Of a stretch of 64,000 nt of DNA, positions 55,345-64,000 are shown one piece after another. A program made the position numbers and the translations under genes. Every line of letters begins with the position of its first letter. Position 1 is the first letter of the stretch. The notes beneath the pieces were generated by a model. That model did no database searches. It was given only the letters and a program-made list of their open reading frames with translations, and was not told where the DNA came from. The stretch is from Budorcas taxicolor (Eukaryota; Chordata; Mammalia; Artiodactyla; Bovidae): NCBI RefSeq assembly GCF_023091745.1, contig NC_068926.1:46896001-46960000 (forward strand). Direction: 5' to 3'.

Positions 55345-55925
55345 ATATGTATTAGGTTTTTCCAGAGAAACAGAATTAGCAGGAGGTGTATATAAGATAG
55401 GAAACAGCTTATGTGGTTATGGAGGCTGAGAAGTCCCACAATTAGCTGTCTGTAAGCTGTACACCCAGGAAAGCTGGTGGTATTATTCAGCCTGAGTCCA
55501 AAGACCTGGGAATCAGAGGAGCCTATGGTGTTTCTTCCAGTCTGACGCGGGAGGCCTGAGAACTAGGCTTGGATGTGGGCAGAGGGATGTTGATTTAAGT
55601 CCTAGAGTCCAAAGGCCCAGGACCCAGGAGCTCTGAAGTTCAAGGTCAGGAGAAGATGGACATCCCAGCTCAAGAAGTGAGAGCAATCAATCATCTTTCA
55701 CCTTTTTGGTGGGTTCTGTTCAAGCCGCCAAAGGATTGGATGATGCCTGCTTAAGCAGGTGAGGGAACACTTTACTTAGTCTACCATTCAAATGCTAATA
55801 TCTTTCTAAAAACGCTTCCTAGATCCACTCAGATACAATGTTTGACCAGCATCCTGGGAATTCCTTAGCCCTGTCCAAGTGGCTGGTAACCTTAGCCATC
55901 ACATCGTAGAAGATACCGCAAAACC
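55345..55925 (-). mobile_element. Old LTR-like repeat, family unsure
   Basis: 'tattaggtttttccagagaa', 'gaggctgagaagtcccacaa', 'gacatcccagctcaagaagt' and 'ttcaaatgctaatatctttc' occur in the order of a common mammalian repeat that I associate with an ERVL-related LTR in reverse orientation. The exact family needs a library search. Confidence 0.5.
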
Positions 55926-56519
55926 TTTAAACAGTCTCCTCTTGAAAGTACAGTGTTAAGGACAAATTTGACTTTGGGGAGCACCCATTTAATCACCTTC
56001 GTATTACCAAAATAAATCAAATAAAGAAGATGTTTTCCTATCATGCTTAGAGATGGTAGAGGAATTTATAAGGTAGCCAGGTGTAGGAATTCTTATGTAC
56101 TAAGGGGCTCATCAATAACATTCAATTTCATAGCTTACATTTCATGAAAATCAGTACATTTTTAACATTATTATACTGATGGCATCCTGCCTTGGAGACG
56201 GTTTCATGCCCAAGTGCCATGTTACGGTGAAGAGGATGGAAGTGTGACATGAAGGAGGAGGCTTAACATGCGGTCCAGACAGCAACTTTTATAAGGTCAG
56301 GGTGGAGAAAAAGACTAAAGAAATAACACCAAGGATGTGATTCTCTCACCTGCCTCTGATTCAGCAATTTCAGAACCATTGCTCTGAATTCATTCCTGTC
56401 CAAATTGAGCCCTATGTCGATTCAATACACAAAAGGATGGAAGGGACCAGGCATAGGGGTCTTGGCACTAACTATATACAATATGAGCATCGATTTGAAT
56501 CCACATATATATGAGCTAT
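55926..56519. other. No gene recognised
   Basis: No repeat or exon identified. A short TA run lies at its right end. Confidence 0.35.
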
Positions 56520-56965
56520 ATATATATATATTAATCTCTTGATTTGTTTGCTTGTTTTTATATTGAGTATAGTCACTTAATAGAGGCTGTGATAATTTCA
56601 GGTGTACAGCAGAGCAACTCAGCCATACATATACATATATCCTTTCTCCCCTAAACTCCCCTGCTACTCCCCTCCCATCCAGGCTGCCACAGAACATTGA
56701 ACAGAGTTCCCTGGGCTACACAGTAGGTCCTTGTTGGTTATCCATTTTAGATATAGCAGTGTGTGCATGTCCATCCCATGTTGCCTAACTATTCCTTCCC
56801 CAGTTTAGCCCCCTGGTACCATTAAGTGCATTCTCTGAGTCTGTTTTGTAAGTAAATTCATTTGTATCATTTATTTTTAGGTTCTGCATATAAGGGATGT
56901 CATATGACATTTCTCCTTCTCTGACTTACTTCACTCAGTATGACTATCTCTAATTTGGCTTTTAT
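56520..56965 (-). mobile_element. Ruminant L1 3' end
   Basis: 'caggtgtacagcagagcaac', 'gttccctgggctacacagta', 'tggttatccattttagatat' and 'ctgacttacttcactcagta' are the reverse complement of the L1 3' region. Confidence 0.9.
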
Positions 56966-57131
56966 GTGAGGGGATGCATGTACCCAGGGACCTTTGATTC
57001 TCACAGGAAAAGTGAGCATATTTCCAACTCCTTCTGCCATCTCTTCTGGTGTGAGATCAGGAGATGTAGGGTCCTCTTGACATCAAGGCTCCTGATGACA
57101 GGGTGTGGGACACGGGAAGGGGCTTGGGAGA

Positions 57132-57351
57132 TGTGTGTATGTGCTCAGTCATGTCCGACTATTTGCGATCCCATAGACAGTAGCCTGCCAGGCTCCTCTG
57201 TCCGTGGAATTTTCCAGGCAAGAATACTGGAGTGGGATGCCATTTCCTACTCTGGGGGATCTTCCCGATCCAGGGATTGAACCTGCATCTCTTGTGTCTC
57301 CTGGATTGGCAGGTGGATTCTTTTCCACTGAGGGACCTGGGAAGCCAGGTG
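57132..57351 (-). mobile_element. Bov-tA SINE flanked by a 33-bp direct repeat
   Basis: The reverse complement, from 'gtgctcagtcatgtccgact' to 'ccactgagggacctgggaag'. The flanks 57099-57131 and 57352-57384 match over 33 bp with two mismatches, longer than a usual SINE target duplication. Confidence 0.92.
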
Positions 57352-57384
57352 CAGGGTGTGGAACATGGGAAGGGGCTTGGGAGA

Positions 57385-57689
57385 ACCTGTCCAAATAAAC
57401 CAGTGTGAACTTCCTACTGGGGAAGAGCTTTCCTTTCTGACATCATGGGTTGACTTTGGCCATGACCCACATCTCTATGTAGTGGACTGCTCATATTTGA
57501 TGCTTTAAACAAAGTTCATCTTTATTTAGAGGATGAAGGAGTTCACTTCCTGCTCCTGAAATGTGAGTCTGTAAGTGATGTAAATGGTCACTTTCTGTGG
57601 ATTTCCAAAGACCAACGTGCAAGTTGGTGTTGGTGCTTTGAATATGCCCCTGAAGTGACTGGCGATCTCTTGATGAACTTTGGCAAGCT
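57385..57689. other. No gene recognised
   Basis: Two overlapping minus-strand frames (57491-57805) have no recognised family. Confidence 0.35.
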
Positions 57690-57830
57690 GAAAGGTGTAA
57701 TAGTAATAGCCAGCTTGATTCCTCTGTGCTTGCCATGTGAATTTCCTCATTTAATCTACACGAGACATTACCACCCCTATTCTGTAAACAGGCAAACTGA
57801 CACACTGAGGGGGTTAATGTATGAATGTAT
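57690..57830 (-). mobile_element. MIR fragment
   Basis: 'tttcctcatttaatctacac', 'attaccacccctattctgta' and 'aacaggcaaactgacacact' resemble the reverse complement of MIR. Confidence 0.6.
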
Positions 57831-58132
57831 TTGAATGATTATGTTGGATCATTGTTCTTCATTTCTATCTTTTGTTCTCTGGTCCACCTGACGTCATGAA
57901 AGGAATATGAGGTTTTAACTACACCACAGTCACTAAGATTATGTAACTGTAAGCCATGTAGTAAGTAAAGATAATATGGTCCTCAATAGTATAAGATTTG
58001 TAAATGAATTTCAAGATACATCACTTCAGCAGCTGGGGTTACTGATTTTCTCTGTTTATACTTTTTACTAAAGTTTGTAGTCTTCAAATTATGTGAATAA
58101 GTGGCACATTAAAACCGAGGATGATTTCTGTA
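57831..58132. other. No gene recognised
   Basis: Nothing identifiable. Confidence 0.35.
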
Positions 58133-60005
58133 GCTTCAGTTCAGATCAGTAGCTTCAGTTCAGTTCAGTTCAGTCGCTCAGTTGTGTCTGACTCTTTATA
58201 ACCCCATGAACCACAGCACGCCAGGCCTCCCTGTCCATCACCAACTCCCGGAGTTTACCCAAACTCATGTCCATTGAGTCGGTGATGCCATTCAACCATC
58301 TCATCCTCTGTCATCCCCTTCTCCTCTTGCCCTCAATCTTTCCCAGCATCAGGGTCTTTTCCAATGAGTTGGTTCTTTACATCAGGTGGCCCAACTATTG
58401 GACCTTCAGCTTCAGCATCAGTCCTTCCAAAGAAATCCCAGGACTGGTCTCCTTTAGGATGGATTGGTTGGATCTCCTTGCAGTCCAAGGGACTCTCAAG
58501 AGTCTTCTCCAACACCACAGTTCAAAAGCATCAATTCTTCAGCTCTCAGCTTTCTTTACAGTCCAACTCTCACATCCATACATGACCACTGGAAAAACCA
58601 TCGTCTTGACTAGATGGATCTTTGTTAGCAAAGTAATGTCTCTGCTTTTTAATATGCTATCTAGGTTGGTCATAACTTTCCTTGCAAGGAGTAAGCATCT
58701 TTTAATTTCACGGCTGCAATCACCATCTGCAGTGATTTTGGAGCCCAAAAAATAATGTCAGCCACTGTTTCCACTGTTTCTCCATCTATTTCCCATGAAG
58801 TGATGGGACCAGATGCCATGATCTTCGTTTTCTGAATGTTGAGCTTTAAGCCAACTTTTTCACTCTCCACTTTCACTTTCATCAAGAGGCTCTTTAGTTC
58901 TTCTTCACTTTCTGCCATAAGGGTGGTGTCATCTGCATATCTGAGGTTACTGATATTTCTCCTGGCAATCTTGATTCCAGCTTGTGCTTCCTCCAGCCCA
59001 GCGTTTCTCATGATGTACTCTGCATATAAATTAGATAAGCAGGGTGACAGTATACAGCCTTGATGTACTCCTTTCCCAATTTGGAACCCGTCTGTTGTTC
59101 ATGTCCAGTTCTAACTGGTGCTTCCTGACCTGCGTATAGGTTTCTCAAGAGGTGGGTCAAGTGGTCTGGTATTCCCATCTCTTTCAGAGTTTTCCACAGT
59201 TTATTGTGATCCACACAGTCAAAGGCTTTGGTATAGTCAATAAAGCAGAAATAGATTGGTTTCTGGAACTCTCTTGCTTTTTCCATGATCCAGCAGAGGT
59301 TGGCAATTTGATCTCTGGTTCCTCTGCCTATTCTAAAACCAGCTTGAACATCAGGAAGTTCACAGTTCACATATTGCTGAAGCCTGGCTTGGAGAATTTT
59401 GAGCATTACTTTACTAGCATGTGAGATGAGTGCAATTGTGCAGTAGTTTGAGCATTCTTTGGCATTGCCTTTCTTTGAGATTGGAATTAAAACTGACCTT
59501 TTCCAGTTCAAAACTGCTGAGTTTTCCAAATTTGTTGGCATATTGAGTGCAGCACTTTGACAGCATCATCTTTTAGAATTTGAAATAGCTCAACTGGAAT
59601 CCCATCACCTCCACTAGTTTTGTTCGTAGTGATGCTTCCTAAGGCCCACTTGACTTCACATTCCAGGATGTCTGGCTCTAGGTGAGTGATCACACCATCG
59701 TGGTTATCTGGGTAGTGAAGATCTTTTTTGTATAGTTCTTCTGTGTATTGTTGCCATCTCTTCTTAATATCTTCTGCCTCTGTTAGGTCCCTACCATTTC
59801 TGTCCTTTATTGAGCCCATCTTTGCATGAAATGTTCCCTTGGTACCTCTGATTTTCTTGGAAGAGATCTCTAGTCTTTCCCATTCTATTGTTTTCCTCTG
59901 TTTCTTTGCATTGATCGCTGAGGAAGGCTTTCTTATCTCTCCTTGCTTTTCTTTGGAACTCTGCATTCAAATGGGTATATCTTTCCTTTTCTCCTTTGCT
60001 TTAGA
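58133..60005 (-). mobile_element. BovB (RTE) LINE, 1.9-kb 5'-truncated copy
   Basis: This is the longest BovB copy here, against about 3.2 kb for the full family. On the minus strand it carries the C-terminal part of ORF2 with the reverse transcriptase domain and ends at the 3' tail (about 58150-58175 on the plus strand). It lacks the endonuclease domain. The 3' end is repetitive: 'tagcttcagttcag' occurs twice around 58130-58165. Confidence 0.96.
58339..59966 (-). pseudogene. BovB ORF2 reverse transcriptase pseudogene
   Basis: Three overlapping frames make up one damaged ORF2. 59508-59966 holds the region before the RT core ('RDLTEAEDIKKRWQQYTEEL'). 59008-59541 carries RT motifs ('FIDYTKAFDCVDHNKLW', with the first catalytic Asp). 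58670-59011 carries the YADD palm box (58928-58939). 58539-58748 is the downstream C-terminal frame. Frameshifts near 59070 and 59510-59540, and the missing endonuclease, show it cannot encode a working enzyme. The plus-strand frame 58267-58755 is its antisense shadow. Confidence 0.9.
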
Positions 60006-60209
60006 TTATTAGAATTTTATGGTCAATTTTACGTCAAGTTGTGTTATGCAGAGGATTAAATGTCTTTTGGTATCGTTTACCTGAATCTTCGATTTCCTTA
60101 TAATAACTATTTCTGAAGGACAATAGACTTCCTAAGTCAAGCTGAGAGAATGATAGGCCAAATATCAAAGAGGAATAAGAAAACCAACATTTGGTTTTAG
60201 TTCTTAGAG
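60006..60209. other. No gene recognised
   Basis: Short stretch between BovB and MIR without identified features. Confidence 0.35.
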
Positions 60210-60325
60210 TAAGGTGTCTGACTTCTAACAAAAAATTAATATTTTTGAACCTCAGTTTTCTTATCTGTAAATAATAGTAGACTCTGGCTAATTTCCAAGA
60301 CTATGAGGATGAAATGAGATAAGAT
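60210..60325 (+). mobile_element. MIR fragment
   Basis: 'aacctcagttttcttatctg' followed by 'taaataatagtagactctgg' and 'tatgaggatgaaatgagata' match the MIR core and 3' part. Confidence 0.8.
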
Positions 60326-60654
60326 CAATCTCTCGACAACTATAATGCAACCTATACGGGTAAAATAGTATTATAACTAATGCAGAAAAGTATCTTAAGT
60401 TGGCCAGCCAAAACAATCATTTTCTTGCTGGGTCTGTTTGCACCTGAGTGATGCCTTGCTATCTCTTTTGATCCATGGAAGGTGGGCAAAATAAAACCAG
60501 AAGTGTTTCTGGGAATGGCTTCTGAAGCCCTTGGCATGTCTTCAAACTAGTCCGTTCTCTGTTGCCAGCCAATGTGAAGATTCCAGAATCCTCCAATCGT
60601 GGATTGGAGGAACTGGTCCTGGGGAGAGCTGCCCAGGAGCACTGACCACTGCCC
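60326..60654. other. No gene recognised
   Basis: Opposite-strand frames overlap here without any family. An 'ccaatcgtggattgg' palindromic patch lies near 60594-60608. Confidence 0.35.
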
Positions 60655-60830
60655 AAACTGTCATAAGACTGCAGTTACATCCACATAGACGTCCACAAAC
60701 AAGAAACAAACATCATCTTGGTACATATATACAGTGGAATGTTACTCTGCCATAAAAAAGAACAAAACAATGCCATTTGCAGCCCTACGGCTGGACCTAG
60801 AGATTGTTATACTGACTGAAGTAAGTCAGA

Positions 60831-61041
60831 TGGTGGTTTGGTTTTAGTTGCTAAATCATATCCAACTCTTGTGATCCCATAGACTGTAGTCCACCAGGCT
60901 CCTCTGTCCATGGGATTTCCCAGGCAAGAATACTGAAGTAGGGTACCATTTCCTCCTCTAGGGAATCTTCCTGACCCAGGGATCGAAACCAAGTCTCCTG
61001 CATTGCAGGCAGATTCTTTACCACTGAGCCGCTGGGGAAGC
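60831..61041 (-). mobile_element. Bov-tA SINE with perfect 15-bp TSD
   Basis: The reverse complement, from 'tttagttgctaaatcatatc' to 'gagccgctggggaagc'. The duplication 'ctgaagtaagtcaga' at 60816-60830 and 61042-61056 is L1 sequence. Confidence 0.96.
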
Positions 61042-61177
61042 CTGAAGTAAGTCAGAAGAGGAAGACAAATATCATATGATATCACTTATATATGGAATCT
61101 AAAAAAAAAAAATGGTACAAATGAACTTATTTACAAAACAGAAACAAGCTCACAGACATAGAAAACAATCTTATGAT

Positions 61178-61451
61178 TGCTGCTGCTGCTGCTAAGTCGC
61201 TTCAGTCCTGTCTGACTCTGTGCGACCCCATAGACGGCAGCCCACCAGGCTCCCCGTCTCTGGGATTCTCCAGGCAAGAACACTGGAGTGGGTTGCCATT
61301 TCCTTCTCCAATGCATGAAAGTAAAAAGTGAAAGTGAAGTTGCTCAGTCATGTCCAACTCTTAGCGACCCCATGGACTGTAGCCTACCAGGCTCCTCCAT
61401 CCATGGGATTTTCCAGGCAAGAGTATTAGAGTGGGGTGCCATTGCCTTCTC
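61178..61451 (-). mobile_element. Bov-A2 SINE inside L1
   Basis: It starts with a (CTG)n run and 'ctaagtcgcttcagtcctgt' and ends 'gggtgccattgccttctc'. The flanks 'caatcttatg' (61166-61175) and 'caatcttacg' (61452-61461) are a target duplication with one change. Confidence 0.95.
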
Positions 61452-61683
61452 CAATCTTACGGTTACCAGGGGAGAATAGGGGGAGGGTTAAATTGAGAGA
61501 TTAAGATTGACATATACACACATATAAAATAAATAAACAGTAAGGACCTACTGTATAGCAGAGGGAACTCTACTCAGTATTCTGTAATGACTTATACGGG
61601 GAAAGAATCTTAAAAAGAATGCTTATATGTATATGTATGACTGACTCACTTTGCTGCCCAGTGTAAACTAACACACGATTGTA

Positions 61684-61759
61684 CTGGGTTGGCCAAAAAG
61701 TTCGTTCATGTTTTCCATTGGCTATAAAAAAATCCAAACAAACTTTTTGGCTAACCCAA
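61684..61759. mobile_element. Mariner-derived MITE, 76 bp
   Basis: The left end 'ctgggttggccaaaaagttc' and right end 'aactttttggctaacccaa' are inverted repeats with two or three mismatches, flanked by TA (61682-61683 and 61760-61761). The ends match the ruminant mariner type, whose termini read 'ttgggttggccaaaaagttc'. No coding capacity. Confidence 0.93.
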
Positions 61760-61800
61760 TAAAACAAATATGCTTCAATAAAAATTCTAAAAGTTACAAA

Positions 61801-62279
61801 CTCCAGAAAGAAAGAAAGAAATATCTATTGCATTTAGCCCCTGAGCTTCTGCACTGTTCATTTCAACACTTGGTCCGTCCTGACTAATACAAGCAATGTG
61901 AATTCTGTATTCCACAAAACTGTGCAATCAAAACACCTTTAACTTACTTTTTCCAAGAAGAAAAATAACTGCAAGTATCTGGACTTTTTATTTCCTATAA
62001 ATAGGCCATAATAAGTCATATGAATAAAAGTGGAATTTCTAATGGATACAGTTCATTTTGATTTGAAGAGGTGTTGGACCAAAGGAAAGTCCATTTACTT
62101 TTACTATTTCTAAATCTCTCTTCCTTTATGGGTTTTCCCAATATAGGAGCTGAAGATTCATTTTTTACCTTTATGGTTCAAAGTCTTAGAAGTTTAAACC
62201 ACTTGGTAGATTCAGTCAATGCTTTTGATACTGACACAATCTTACTTTGCAATTTAGAGACACTCTGAGTGATCAAGGA
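61801..62279. other. Repeat-poor, no gene
   Basis: The plus-strand frame 62071-62268 is open for 65 residues but has no recognised family. Confidence 0.35.
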
Positions 62280-62346
62280 TTAGTTGTTTGAGGAACTGGG
62301 TAGTTGATTGATAAACTGGTTAGTTGGATTCAGATTGGGTTAGTGA
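62280..62346. repeat. Degenerate 20-bp tandem repeat
   Basis: Units starting 'ttagttg' or 'gtagttg' recur at 62280, 62300, 62320 and 62340, and the units end in 'actgg' or 'attggg'. About 3.3 copies with several mismatches. Confidence 0.65.
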
Positions 62347-64000
62347 TCATCCACAAATCCAATCACTTCTGTGCTCTAGTTTTTATGGCTAGAAATAAAG
62401 AAAAAGCTTTTTTGGTAGAGCGCCCTGCCTGTCCAGAGGGATGTGTGTGTGTCTTGTGAAATGAAGAATTAATGGAATCCACTTCCAGATTCCATTTCCA
62501 TCAGGATAAGAGCATGTGACCTTGGTGTGACACACATCTGATCCCAAATGGCACCTCTAAAAATACCAGTTATCAACTGTCTGCAGCAACAAAGAGAATA
62601 GTGTGAGAAATGTGTTGAAAGAGCTTACTGCCAAATACAAAAGCATATAAAAATATGGGTTTTAAAAAAATTTCAAGCACGACTTTGAAAAGAAAGGGAA
62701 AACATATGTACTAGAAATCTCCCCACTCAATTAAACATTTCATTATTAATGGCAAGCCCATGCTGGTGGAATGAGAATGGGTATCATTTGAGTAGGAAAG
62801 TTCACAGCCATTTTGAATGTCCAATTTCCCTTTTGGGATAAAGGCAGGCATTAAGATCCTGGATCCTTACTGAGCATCCTGGTTGAAGAGGGGAACCTGT
62901 ACCAGGTTAGGCCAATAATTGCCAGCCCCCCAGGATCCCAGCTCAGAAATTTTTGTGTGTTCTCAGGAGACAAAAATGACTGATCATCAAAGGCAGCGGA
63001 GCACAGCAGGACTGTCATAAGCCTGAAGTTACAACTTAGACATGCAATAGAAAATATCATCGCTACCTCTCCAGTGCATTGCCTGTAGTAATTAAAAACT
63101 TGATCCCTGCTGTTTTATCATCTCATTAGCAATGGGGGCACAAGACTTTTATCCTTGTTTGTCAGGAATCAAACATACCAGAGGAACTCTGATTATAAAT
63201 TGATGAAAGTAAAGTTAAACTTTTAAATAAGAGAAGTGACTGTTCACAATGTTTTTTTAAAGCTGATTAAAGAGATCCTCTTTTTTTTTCTATAAAAATA
63301 ATATCTCTGTCCAGGTTCGAACGGCAGAGGTCATCTCTAGGATGGCTCCATCCTATGCATTTTGTAAAGGGGGTTCGCTTTGTGAGCAGTTCTGATTTAA
63401 AATAAATACCAGTCCTGTAAAACTTCCGAAAGCATGGATACAAAGGATGTCCTCCTTTTCAAGGCTTTTGATGAAGTTGAAACACCTTCTACCCTGTTGG
63501 TGATGTGTGTTCTAACGTCTTTTATGGAGGGTGGCGAGCCTCACCATTTAAAAAGCCAGGCAAGCTTTCTATTTATTTTAATAACTCGTCTTTATAAATG
63601 AGGACAGGTGAAGGAACAGGGGCTTCACTGAAGCAGCTAATTTCTCCAACCTTTGTTTCCAAAATAGAAAATTTCCTTTGAAACTCACACTGTTTCCTTG
63701 GGGTCCAAAGGATTCTAGCAACTGTAACCTCTTCTGCGGCGCTCAGTCAGTTTCTAATCAATGCTCCAGAGCATATGGGGGTTTCGGGTTTGAAGAAAGA
63801 ACAGTTTATGGGACATTTTATTTAATTTCATACATCTCCCACCCACAGTGAATTACTCATCTGTGCATTCAGACTACACATACTGACAGCCGTGCTGGCG
63901 ATCCAAAAACACAATTAAGCTCCTTTTATGCAGTGAGTTTTAAATTTTCTCCTCTCCCACTCTACACTCATCTTTGTAAACGAGGCCAGGTGAAGGAACT
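62347..64000. other. Repeat-poor block at the right end
   Basis: No interspersed repeat is recognised over about 1.65 kb, unusual for this repeat-dense window. It contains a 33-bp direct repeat (63585-63617 and 63967-63999) and AT-rich homeodomain-like sites ('gtaattaaaa' near 63088). It is a candidate for conserved noncoding DNA. No exon is supported. Confidence 0.4.

Larger units (their letters stand above)
60655..61800 (+). mobile_element. Ruminant L1 3' end with three later insertions
   Basis: 'acagtggaatgttactctgc', 'gccatttgcagccctacggc', 'agaggaagacaaatatcata', 'agcagagggaactctactca' and a terminal 'gcttcaataaaaattc' mark the L1. A Bov-tA, a Bov-A2 and a mariner MITE interrupt it in that order. 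Confidence 0.92.

Noticed and set aside
1..64000. CRISPR array or prokaryotic operon
   Set aside because: The regularly recurring similar segments are dispersed SINEs in both orientations with target duplications, not evenly spaced direct repeats. No prokaryotic genes are present.

Overview
This window reads as nuclear DNA of a ruminant, most likely a bovid. The evidence is many copies of Bov-tA and Bov-A2 SINEs, five fragments of the RTE-type BovB LINE, the ruminant L1 3' region, cetartiodactyl CHR-type tRNA SINEs and a bovine-type ERV solo LTR. Bos, Ovis, Capra and Bison cannot be separated by eye. I see no intact protein-coding gene, no RNA gene, and no bacterial, phage or CRISPR content. 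The longer open frames lie in BovB or L1 relics, read antisense through them, or come from low-complexity sequence. It is best described as intergenic or deep intronic DNA.

Layout. 1-8 kb: MER5 relics, a head-to-head pair of BovB copies (1.69-3.90 kb), a Tigger-like DNA transposon with readable terminal inverted repeats (3.93-4.52 kb), then SINEs and an L1 3' end. 8-14 kb: a MIR, more SINEs, and an L1 relic containing an Hsmar1-like mariner, itself interrupted by a Bov-tA SINE and an orphan poly(A) tract. 14-20.5 kb: an L1 relic split by a SINE, a chimeric BovB and a half Bov-A2, then another BovB 3' end. 20.7-26.4 kb: mostly repeat-poor DNA. 26-35 kb: old L1M pieces, an LTR-like block, an L1 3' end split by a solo LTR, and an MLT1 LTR. 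35-45 kb: repeat-poor DNA alternating with SINEs, L1 3' ends and an MST/MLT1-type LTR. 45-52 kb: MIRs, SINEs and a MER20. 52-58 kb: a repeat-poor block, a CHR SINE with a perfect 15-bp target-site duplication, an old LTR-like repeat and an L1 3' end. 58.1-60.0 kb: the longest BovB copy, with reverse transcriptase motifs but frameshifted. 60.7-61.8 kb: an L1 3' end carrying three later insertions. 61.8-64 kb: repeat-poor DNA ending in a 33-bp direct repeat.

How the parts relate. No genes work together here. What can be read is insertion history: SINEs sit inside L1, mariner, MIR and LTR copies, often with target-site duplications that fix boundaries and order. The best candidates for something functional are the repeat-poor blocks (20.7-21.8, 24.2-25.8, 52.1-53.8 and 62.3-64.0 kb), which could hold conserved noncoding elements, but this needs cross-species alignment. 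I did not find a convincing new biological system. The most unusual items are structural: the BovB inverted pair with a 12-bp filler, a BovB chimera, the orphan poly(A) insertion in the mariner, an over-long SINE flanking duplication, two near-perfect hairpins, and the paired 33-bp motif at the right end.
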